A DNA stretch of 64,000 nucleotides. Source: Quercus robur (taxonomy: Eukaryota; Streptophyta; Magnoliopsida; Fagales; Fagaceae). The stretch lies in contig NC_065535.1 of the NCBI RefSeq assembly GCF_932294415.1, positions 82,295,862 to 82,359,861 of the forward strand, in the 5' to 3' direction. The notes under the pieces were generated by a model. That model ran no database searches and was not told the DNA's origin. It saw nothing but the letters and a program-made list of their open reading frames with translations. How positions within the stretch are numbered: the first letter of the stretch is position 1; every line of letters begins with the position of its first letter. This document shows positions 1-7,931 of the stretch, one piece after another. The position numbers and the translations under genes were made by a program.

Positions 1-588
1 AGTCCAAGTAGTCCTGAAACATAACCGAGGACAATTCTGTCCTCGGCATATTCGAGGTCCCCCTGAAAGAAAGGGCAAAAGCGGTATAAGAACAGTTTTG
101 GGGAAAAATCTAAAATATCTATGTTGATAGGGAAAGGGACACTGGATAGTATAACGACCAAGGACAAAGGGAAAGCTGCCATTACTGTCATTGAATACTC
201 TACACCTGATAGAGCCATACTCTTCAGCTTTTACAACCACCCCCAACCATTTTGGGTATGGGCTGATGGGACAAGTATCAGTCCTGGAAAGTCGAACCTA
301 CATGTGGACGTAGGATAAGGGATACAGGCTAATATAAAAAGGGAAGCAAGCAGTCCGGGAAAGGGGGCTGGGAAAAAAAGGCCAAGAACCAGAGCCTCCC
401 AGACCGCCTCAAGGAGAAAGACTCTTCGAGCGAACACGACCTAATTCTGTACGAACAAAACGACTAACCCTCGTCCGGTGACCAAGGCCTAGCCTTTCAA
501 ACCCACGCTGTACAAATGATATTGTTTGGGCCCTCTTTACGTACGAGCCCAGTATCATCTTGGGGTCGTCACGAATTAAGTCCTTACA
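1..588 (+). mobile_element. Truncated LTR (3' LTR or solo LTR) of a gypsy-like element
   Basis: The segment ends in TCCTTACA, the same terminus as the LTRs of the element at 32822-38863 read on their coding strand. Just inside the end it shares the GACCAAGGCCTAGCCTTTCAA motif region (about 480-500) with those LTRs. A TATA-like TATAAAAAG lies near 333-341. No primer-binding site follows the LTR end at 588, so this is the 3' LTR of an element lying left of the window, or a solo LTR. The left end is outside the window. Confidence 0.6.
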
Positions 589-978
589 GTACTATTATAT
601 TATTTATTTTTAAAATATATGAGTAATTTTTTTTTCTTAGAAAATGTATGAGTAAATTTAAATGTATAATGTAAACTAAAGTGCCTTAAGTTGCAATTGC
701 CATTCACCATACAATTCGATTTTGTACGTCCACTTATTGTGATTTAATTTTATGCTAAAGTTCTCAATGATAAACTTCTTGTTACCCAATTATTTATTTA
801 TTTATTAATTCAATCTTTTTAAATCATATGAACCGTATAAAAAATATCAATTTTCACTATATCAAAGTTTGCACCAAAACTCTAACAAAATTGAAAATAA
901 GATTTTAACTTGTAATGATTCATAGTGAAATAAAATTGCTGCTGTTACAACTTGAACCATGAAAATCATAATTACTGT
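589..978. other. AT-rich intergenic DNA
   Basis: Low-complexity A/T-rich sequence without a credible ORF. Its last five bases (974-978, ACTGT) are the left copy of the target-site duplication of the following retrotransposon. Confidence 0.7.
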
Positions 979-1582
979 TGTACGGCACCGAGCTCCCAAA
1001 GCCCATACAGGCCTTGGGCCCAGACCCATCTAGGCCCCGGGCCCAAGCCCATACCAGCCTTGGGCGCAGGCCCAGCAGATAGTTCCCGTTACCTTATGCC
1101 CTTCTTAAAACTGCCTTAGGGCCAAAAACAAGTTTTGGTTATTAAGCTCCCGGGGTTGACCGGTTAACATTTCCCGGTAGAGCGCATGAGTCAATACCCG
1201 GGAAGGTCATGATATGCACGGGAACGTGATTCGCCGAACACAATCGGTGAAAATGGAGCCAAGTTCCAAGATCATAAATGCTGCACCGCCCTCTCACCTA
1301 AAACAGCCACTTTAACCAGATAATACTGGACCTTCAATAGCACTAACGATGAACATAATCATGGTCTCCCCACTAACCTTGGCTATAAATAGAGGAAAGT
1401 TGGGAGAAGAAGGGGTTCAGAAAAATTGAGAGAAAGGAGTCAAAGAGAGAGCTTTTCAGCTGAGTGTTGCTTTGAGTCTCTCTGCCGAGAACGACCCATT
1501 GTAGGAAATCCTTAAACCCACTACAAATAAATTGTGAGCCCAAGGGATCTAAGGCCCAGAGTTCTTGTACTTGGTTCTTACA
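979..1582 (+). repeat. 5' LTR of the Tat/gypsy element
   Basis: 604 bp, TGTACGGCAC...GGTTCTTACA. It holds a TATA box (TATAAATA, 1384-1391) and an expected transcription start about 25-30 bp later. It differs from the 3' LTR at two positions only (GACCGGTT versus GACCAGTT, and TTCAGAAA versus TTCATAAA). Confidence 0.95.
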
Positions 1583-1584
1583 AT

Positions 1585-1602
1585 TGGCGCCCACCGTGGG
1601 GC
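1585..1602 (+). promoter_or_regulatory. Primer-binding site of the gypsy element
   Basis: TGGCGCCCACCGTGGGGC begins two bases after the 5' LTR end, where a tRNA 3' end would prime minus-strand DNA. The TGGCGCC start is typical of plant gypsy PBSs. I do not assign the tRNA. Confidence 0.75.
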
Positions 1603-1645
1603 CATCCTACGAAGCTGTGGTTCGAGTGAGACTCAAGCAAAGAAG

Positions 1646-3739
1646 ATGTCTGAGGAGCGTTCAAGAGGGCACGTTCCGAGCAATTCCGCAGGATCTTCCC
1701 GGGGATCGACGTGGAGGGAGAGAAGGCAAAAGCGGCTGGAGGATAGGGAGCATTCAAGAGAAGAGGAAGGGTCCGGATTGGGAGAAGGATCGGACCAAAC
1801 GCACCGGACGATTTCAAACGTCTCAGCACATCGGCAACCTGATGATAGAGACCGGGAGCTGGAGCGGTTGCGCAGATTGGTAATGGACTTGGAGCTGGAG
1901 GCAAGGGGTCGGCGCCACGAAAGGGACCACAACCCCCAACCCAGAAGGAACCGTGGCGAGGAAGGTTCCAGCCGACCTGTTACGCAACAACACCGAGACC
2001 GATCCCATTCTCAAGAGTCACGTCGTCACTCCCGGGATATTCGTCGTAGACGGGACCGTTCCCGGTCACATGGATATGATAACCACGGGTCAGAGTCGCC
2101 AGAGGAGCGGCAGCACCACAACGCCGCGATGGATGCCATGAGCAGGGCCTTGCGGATGGCGGCCCGGTCTCCATTCTCGGATGAGATTGAACGGGCACCC
2201 ATGCCGAGCAGATTCACGCGTCCACCATTCAATTCCTATGAGGGGAGGACAGACCCCGTGGAGCATGTCAGTCATTACATCCACATGATGTCGTTGCATG
2301 CGCACAACGATGCATTGATGTGTAAAGTATTCCCCTCTAGTCTCGGCTCTACCGCACTGAGATGGTTCAATGGGTTGCGGAAAGGTTCTATACACAGCTT
2401 CGCCGAGCTTATTCAGGAGTTCGGCAGCAGGTTCGTAACATGCAGCCGAGTGCAACAACCGGTCGACGCGTTGCTTTCCATGAAAATGAGGGTCGGGGAA
2501 ACCCTTCGGAGTTATGCCAGCCGATACTGGGAACTCTACAATGAGATTGGTGGGGGAAACGAGAAAATTGCGGCTAGCACCTTCAGGATGGGGCTCCCCG
2601 AGGATTCTGAACTACGGGAGTCGCTGACAAGAAGACCCCCGGAGGACATGAGGCAACTGATGAGACGCATAGAGGAGTACAAACGCCTGGAGGATGACCG
2701 GCTGCAAAGCAGGGGGAAAGCCCCTTTTTCAGGGAGAGTTCGGCAAAGCTTCTTGCCGCCAAAGCCGAAAAGGGACTTCAGAATGCAGGAACCGGAGGTG
2801 CAGATCGAAGGGGTTAATGTGTTGTTTAAAGAGCCCGTGCACAAGATACTGGAACGAATAAGGAACGAGCCATTCTTCAGATGGCCGAACAAAATGGGGG
2901 GCGACCCATCTCGGAGGAACCAAAGCCTATACTGCACTTATCACAGAGACAAGGGGCACACCACCGAGCAGTGTAGGGTATTGAAAGATCATCTCGGGCA
3001 GTTAGTGAAGGCAGGGCACCTGAAAGAGTTTGTAACAGATTCCACTGACCGGGAGACCGAGCAGGGCGCACCACAGAGAAGGAATCCCCTTCCACCACCC
3101 CGGGGAGTAATCAACGTCATTCATGCCGCACCGAGAGGGGCAGCGGCGGCTAGGATGGTGATGACAGTGGCTTGCGCGGAGGGAGAATCATCCAAGAAGC
3201 AAAAGAGGGCTGGACGGCTAGACATCTCGTTCGGAGAAGATGATTTCGAAGGAACCATCCAACCCCACGACAACGCTTTGGTGGTGACAGCCCGGATAGG
3301 CGGATTCCTGGTGAAGAGGGTGATGATTGATCAGGGTAGTGGGGCTGACGTCATGTACCCGGACCTCTTCGAAGGGCTCGGGTTAAGAACCCAGGATTTG
3401 GCGAAGTATAACACGCCATTGGTCTTGTTTGACGGGAGAATTGTGATTCCCGAGGGGCAAATCTCACTCCCAGTGGACATGGAGGGCAAGGAAGTTGTAG
3501 TTACGTTCATAGTAGTCCGATCGTTCGCACCTTACACCGCAATCCTGGGGAGGCCATGGATTCACGCCATGGGGGCTGTTCCGTCCACCCTTCACGTGAA
3601 AGTAAAGTTTCCTACTGAGTACGGAGTTGTAGAGGTAAGGGGGAATCAGCAGGTGGCGAAGCAATGCCTCATAGCCGCGGTCCAGTGGGAAAAGGAACAG
3701 CTCGGCCAAGCTGAGCACGCCGAGAAAGAGACTGCATAG
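1646..3739 (+). CDS. gag: Gag and aspartic protease of the Tat/gypsy element
   Basis: The frame is open from 1565, but the first plausible start outside the LTR and PBS is the ATG at 1646 (MSEERSRG). The protein has about 697 residues. The N-terminal third is arginine- and serine-rich and highly charged. A retrotransposon gag core follows at about residues 195-300 (DPVEHVSHYIHMM, then ALRWFNGL and FAELIQEFGSRF). A zinc-knuckle-like C-X2-H-X5-H-X4-C (CTYHRDKGHTTEQC) sits near residue 430. An aspartic protease with active-site motif MIDQGSGADVMYP lies near residue 560 and ends at the ILGRPWIH flap region. D-Q-G in place of D-T/S-G is unusual for proteases generally, but I recall it from Tat-type elements. 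The ORF stops at TAG 3737-3739 and pol continues in the same frame. Confidence 0.9.
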   Translation: MSEERSRGHVPSNSAGSSRGSTWRERRQKRLEDREHSREEEGSGLGEGSDQTHRTISNVSAHRQPDDRDRELERLRRLVMDLELEARGRRHERDHNPQPRRNRGEEGSSRPVTQQHRDRSHSQESRRHSRDIRRRRDRSRSHGYDNHGSESPEERQHHNAAMDAMSRALRMAARSPFSDEIERAPMPSRFTRPPFNSYEGRTDPVEHVSHYIHMMSLHAHNDALMCKVFPSSLGSTALRWFNGLRKGSIHSFAELIQEFGSRFVTCSRVQQPVDALLSMKMRVGETLRSYASRYWELYNEIGGGNEKIAASTFRMGLPEDSELRESLTRRPPEDMRQLMRRIEEYKRLEDDRLQSRGKAPFSGRVRQSFLPPKPKRDFRMQEPEVQIEGVNVLFKEPVHKILERIRNEPFFRWPNKMGGDPSRRNQSLYCTYHRDKGHTTEQCRVLKDHLGQLVKAGHLKEFVTDSTDRETEQGAPQRRNPLPPPRGVINVIHAAPRGAAAARMVMTVACAEGESSKKQKRAGRLDISFGEDDFEGTIQPHDNALVVTARIGGFLVKRVMIDQGSGADVMYPDLFEGLGLRTQDLAKYNTPLVLFDGRIVIPEGQISLPVDMEGKEVVVTFIVVRSFAPYTAILGRPWIHAMGAVPSTLHVKVKFPTEYGVVEVRGNQQVAKQCLIAAVQWEKEQLGQAEHAEKETA

Positions 3740-3745
3740 CAATTA
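3737..3745 (+). promoter_or_regulatory. Leaky-type stop context between gag and pol (TAG CAA TTA)
   Basis: The stop is followed directly by CAATTA, matching the plant readthrough consensus stop-CARYYA known from tobamovirus replicase genes. The frame downstream (3740 to 7018) has no other stop. Translational readthrough would therefore give a Gag-PR-Pol fusion at a low ratio to Gag-PR. The motif is seen; the function is inferred. Confidence 0.65.
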
Positions 3746-6700
3746 CAGATACCCCAGGAAAAGGGGGCGGACGTTGCCGAGGAGGTACTGAAGGTAAGAA
3801 TTCTCCCAGATAGTGACAAATACTTCCAGATAGGTACAAGCATGAATGACCGGGAAAGGGTAGAGATGTTGTTGTTCCTGTTGCAGAACATAGATGTCTT
3901 CGCGTGGAACCCGTATGAAGTGCCCGGCGTAGACCCCGAGTTCATTGTTCACAAACTCAATGTGGACCCATCATTTCCTCCGAAAAAGCAGAGGCCGAGA
4001 AGAGCGTCAAAGGAGCACGTCGATGCAGTAAACCTGGAGGTCCAGCGGCTGAAGGAGGCCGGGGCCATAAAAGAAATATTCTTCCCGAGATGGCTAGCAA
4101 ACACTGTCGTAGTAAAGAAGAAGAGCGGTAAATGGAGAGTTTACGTGGACTTCACCGATTTAAACAGAGCGTGTCCCAAGGATCCGTTCCCGATGCCCAA
4201 GATTGATCAGTTGGTGGATGCCACGTACGGGCACCCGAGAATGAGTTTCCTGGACGCCTTCCAAGGCTACCACCAGATTGCCTTAGCACCCGAGGACCGA
4301 GAGAAGACAGCATTCATATCCCCGAACGCAAACTACCACTACGAGGTCATGCTGTTTGGATTGAAGAATGCCGGAGCTACCTACCAGCGTATGATGACAA
4401 GGATGTTCCGGGAGAAAATTGGTTGCACGGTTGAGGTTTACATCGACGACATGGTAGTAAAGAGCAGAAAAGAGTCGCTGCATACTGAAGACCTTCGGGG
4501 AGTGTTCGAGATACTACGGCGACACAGGCTGCGCCTCAATGCCGAAAAGTGCACTTTCGGAGTGGGGGCTGGCAAGTTCCTGGGTTATCTGATCTCCACT
4601 CGGGGAATAGAGGCTAACCCCGACCAAATAGAGGCAATCAATCGCCTAAAACCACCGAGCAACCCTAAGGAGGTGCAGGTGCTCACCGGGATGTTGGCCG
4701 CCTTGAACCGGTTCATCTCCAAGTTTGCCGATCGCTGCCGGCCATTCTATCAACTTCTGAAGAAGTGGAAGGGGTTTCAGTGGGACGAGAGCTGCGATGA
4801 AGCTTTTCGAGAACTAAAGGAGTATTTGGCAAAGGCGCCGAGGTTGACGGCCCCGGAGCCCGGGGAGGATCTGTTTATGTACCTTGCAGTGACCAATCAT
4901 GCCGTAAGTGCTGTATTACTAAGGGACCGGGGAGTGCAAATACCGGTGTATTACGTAAGCAAGACCTTGGTCGATGCTGAGACAAGGTACCTGCCTCTTG
5001 AAAAGTTGGTTTTGGCCTTGGTACACGCCACGAGGAAGTTACCACACTACTTCCAGGCACACACAGTGTTCGTCCTCACCGAGTATCCATTACAATCACT
5101 GTTGAAGAGATCCGATTTCACAGGACGGATTGCTAAATGGGGGACTCGGTTGGGATCGTTTGACATAAGATACCGACCTAGAAGCTCGGTGAAAGGGCAG
5201 ATTCTCGCTGATTTCATTGCGGAATTCACACCTAAGAATGAAGGCCAGGTAATCTGTAGTGCGAAGATTCGCCCGTGGAGGTTATTTGTGGACGGCGCAT
5301 CAAACGCTATGGGGGCCGGGGTTGGTATTGTCATAATCACCCCTGAGGGTATGCGACTGGAACATTCCTTCAGATTGGGGTTCAAAGCCTCGAACAATGA
5401 AGCCGAATATGAGGCCCTGTTGGCCGGACTAAGGGCAGTATTGCAGCTGGGCGCCAGGGACGTAGAAATCTACTCAGACTCTCGGCTGGTCGTTTATCAG
5501 ATCACTGGGGACTTCGAGGCTCGGGATCCTCGAATGAAAGCTTATCTGAGTACGGCAAAGCAGATTATCGGTCAGTTTGGAAAGGTAAAGATATCCCAGG
5601 TGTCCCGGTCGCAGAACAAGCATGCTGACTCTCTTGCTACGTTAGCCTCATCGGCTACCGAGGACACCCCGAGGCTTATCACGATTGAACTTGTAAGGGA
5701 ACCAAGCATCTGTGTGCAGACTGCCCTCGACCGGGCCGGAGTAGAAGTTGCGCAGGTGGCGTTGGCCGGACCATGCTGGATGAACCCGATCATAGACTTT
5801 CTTTCTGAAGATAAAGTTCCAGAGGATGAGGCCGAGGCCAATAAGATTCGACGAATGGCTCCCAGGTACTGGTTGTCTTCGGACCGAAAGTTGTACAGAA
5901 GGTCCTTCGCGGGCCCTTACCTCTTGTGCCTGCATCCTGAAAAAGTTAAGGAACTTCTAACCGAGCTGCATGAAGGAGTATGCGGCGGGCATGCCGGGGG
6001 ACGATCTCTAGCACACAGAGCAATGACGCAGGGGTTTTGGTGGCCACAGATGCAGAAGGACGCCGCCGAATACGTTCGGAGTTGCGAACAATGTCAAAGG
6101 CACGCCCCAATGATCCATCAGCCTGCCGGACATCTAAATCCTGTCAGCAGCCCGTGGCCATTTGCACAATGGGGGCTTGACATCCTCGGGCCATTCCCCC
6201 GAGCAACGGGGAACCGCCGTTTTGTATTGGTGGCCGTGGATTACTTCACAAAGTGGGCCGAAGCTGAAGCCTTGGCCAATATCCGGGATATCGACGTGAA
6301 AAAGTTTGTGTGGAAAAACATAGTTACAAGGTTTGGGGTGCCGAATTCACTAGTGACAGACAACGGGCTACAGTTCGACAGCAACGCTTTTCGGACCTTT
6401 TGCGGCGAGCTCGGCATCAAGAACAAGTATTCAACCCCGGCATACCCCCAGAGTAACGGCCAAGCTGAAGCAGTAAACAAGACTATCTTGAACGGGCTCA
6501 AGAGAAGGTTGGATGGAGCGAAAGGAAGGTGGGCAGAAGAACTACCCAGTGTCTTGTGGGCCTACCGCACGACCCCCAGGAGATCCACGGGGGAAACCCC
6601 ATTTTCTCTGGCATACGGAGCAGAAGCAGTGATACCGACCGAGGTGAGCTTATGCAGTGCGCGGGTCGTTGGGTTTGACCCTGTACAAAACGCCGACCTT

Positions 6701-7021
6701 ATGATGGAGCAGTTGGATTGGCTAGAAGAATGCAGGGAGGCTGCGACCGTACGTCTTGCCGAGTATCAGCAGAAGCTAGCGCAAAGGTACAACCGAAATG
6801 TAAGGACCAGGGAATTCAGTGCCGGGGAATTGGTGTTAAGAAGGGTAGTAGGGAACATGCGGGACGTGGCTGCAGGGAAGCTTGCTCAGAGTTGGGAGGG
6901 ACCATACAGAGTCACAGCCGTCGCAGGGGCAGGGGCAGGGGCTTACTACTTGGAGGACCTGGACGAGAGGCCGCTCCCCCGACCATGGAACGCCAACAAC
7001 CTGAAGAAGTTCTACGCGTAA
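3740..7021 (+). CDS. pol: Pol: reverse transcriptase, dual RNase H and integrase
   Basis: The frame is open from the base after the gag TAG. The first internal ATG is at 3842, and residue numbers here count from it (1059 aa). RT runs from about residue 10 to 270, with catalytic YIDDMVV at 200-206. The ancestral gypsy RNase H follows (about 345-470, ending near ILADFIAEF). A second RNase H-like domain starts at LFVDGASN (D484) and ends near NKHADSLATLAS. The integrase has an H-H-C-C zinc region (HEGVCGGH...CEQCQRH) and catalytic D780, D840 and E876, the last two 35 residues apart. The C-terminus ends in the usual GPYRV...W-NANNLKKFY. Two RNase H domains are a Tat-lineage hallmark. Stop TAA is at 7019-7021. 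Expression probably depends on readthrough of the upstream TAG. Confidence 0.93.
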   Translation, partial: QLQIPQEKGADVAEEVLKVRILPDSDKYFQIGTSMNDRERVEMLLFLLQNIDVFAWNPYEVPGVDPEFIVHKLNVDPSFPPKKQRPRRASKEHVDAVNLEVQRLKEAGAIKEIFFPRWLANTVVVKKKSGKWRVYVDFTDLNRACPKDPFPMPKIDQLVDATYGHPRMSFLDAFQGYHQIALAPEDREKTAFISPNANYHYEVMLFGLKNAGATYQRMMTRMFREKIGCTVEVYIDDMVVKSRKESLHTEDLRGVFEILRRHRLRLNAEKCTFGVGAGKFLGYLISTRGIEANPDQIEAINRLKPPSNPKEVQVLTGMLAALNRFISKFADRCRPFYQLLKKWKGFQWDESCDEAFRELKEYLAKAPRLTAPEPGEDLFMYLAVTNHAVSAVLLRDRGVQIPVYYVSKTLVDAETRYLPLEKLVLALVHATRKLPHYFQAHTVFVLTEYPLQSLLKRSDFTGRIAKWGTRLGSFDIRYRPRSSVKGQILADFIAEFTPKNEGQVICSAKIRPWRLFVDGASNAMGAGVGIVIITPEGMRLEHSFRLGFKASNNEAEYEALLAGLRAVLQLGARDVEIYSDSRLVVYQITGDFEARDPRMKAYLSTAKQIIGQFGKVKISQVSRSQNKHADSLATLASSATEDTPRLITIELVREPSICVQTALDRAGVEVAQVALAGPCWMNPIIDFLSEDKVPEDEAEANKIRRMAPRYWLSSDRKLYRRSFAGPYLLCLHPEKVKELLTELHEGVCGGHAGGRSLAHRAMTQGFWWPQMQKDAAEYVRSCEQCQRHAPMIHQPAGHLNPVSSPWPFAQWGLDILGPFPRATGNRRFVLVAVDYFTKWAEAEALANIRDIDVKKFVWKNIVTRFGVPNSLVTDNGLQFDSNAFRTFCGELGIKNKYSTPAYPQSNGQAEAVNKTILNGLKRRLDGAKGRWAEELPSVLWAYRTTPRRSTGETPFSLAYGAEAVIPTEVSLCSARVVGFDPVQNADLMMEQLDWLEECREAATVRLAEYQQKLAQRYNRNVRTREFSAGELVLRRVVGNMRDVAAGKLAQSWEGPYRVTAVAGAGAGAYYLEDLDERPLPRPWNANNLKKFYA

Positions 7022-7133
7022 CCATCGATGTAAGCCGAAACTTGTATTCTATGAAGATTAAGAGTATGATGAACTTTTTTGTCTTTGCTGTTTTTTACCC
7101 TGTAGCCGCACACCAAGAGAATCGCCAGCAGAA

Positions 7134-7484
7134 CCTAAGGACAGAAACCTGACCCTCGGCTCGATCAATATCGCCGAGCAGGTGAAAACCTTACAAACGA
7201 AATCCTAAGGACAGAAACCTGACCCTCGGCTCGATCAATATCGCCGAGCAGGTGAAAACCTTACAAACAAAATCCTAAGGACAGAAACCTGACCCTCGGC
7301 TCGATCAATATCGCCGAGCAGGTGAAAACCTTACAAACAAAATCCTAAGGACAGAAACCTGACCCTCGGCTCGATCAATATCGCCGAGCAGGTGAAAACC
7401 TTACAAACAAAAACCCTAAGGGCAGAAACCTGACTTTCGGCTCGGTCAAAATCACCGAGCATGTGTGAACCCTGCAATTAAATC
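7134..7484 (+). repeat. 70-bp tandem repeats with a hairpin in each unit
   Basis: Four near-identical 70-bp units start at 7134, 7204, 7274 and 7344, and a diverged fifth starts at 7415; weaker copies trail to about 7610. Each unit contains the inverted repeat CTCGGC...GCCGAG around a 12-base spacer. The array lies between the 3' end of pol (plus) and the 3' end of the antisense gene (minus), that is, between two convergent transcription units. Confidence 0.9.
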
Positions 7485-7931
7485 TATGAGGGCAAAAAAA
7501 ATTGATTCTCGGTTAAAATCAAACATCCGGACAAACGGAAACTTTGCAAACAAATGCTCGAAGGACGGAAACTCAATTCTCGGTTAAACCAAAACCTGAT
7601 AAAAACCTAACCCTTTTTACAAAAACTAAGTCCAAATAGCGCTCTCAAAACTACTCACAGCTCCGCACAACAGGTTCTCGGGGGTACATTCTATTAAGCG
7701 GCCATAGCATTGGTGTGATTCAAGCAGAGCACAAACGGATATAATTTCATTCAACAAAATTGAAACAGGAAAAGAAAACGGACTTCCAATTAAAAGAGTA
7801 AAAGCAATTGTTCAGTCACCACAGCCCGGTGACATGGGCAAATAAAACCAATAAATTAAAACAACGGTTCAATCACCACATCCCGGTGACATAGGCAAAT
7901 AAAAACGAAATAAAAATAAGCTAAAATAAAA
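7485..7931. other. Spacer between the pol-side repeats and the antisense gene
   Basis: Contains decayed extra repeat units (about 7485-7610). A smaller duplication follows: two CACCACA(G/T)CCCGGTGACAT(A/G)GGCAAATAAAA copies near 7818 and 7873. No ORF. It would contain the 3' UTR of the antisense gene. Confidence 0.6.

Noticed and set aside
1584..2544. Several ORFs of 60-130 codons in other frames of gag
   Set aside because: They lie wholly inside the gag reading frame and show Arg/Ser/Pro-rich compositional shadows, not conserved domains.
3740..3841. Gag-pol stop as a frameshift signal
   Set aside because: Gag and pol are in the same frame, so no frameshift is needed; a slippery site was not required or seen.
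6718..7152. Plus-strand ORF overlapping the end of pol
   Set aside because: A shifted-frame shadow of the integrase C-terminus that runs into the repeat spacer; no domain.
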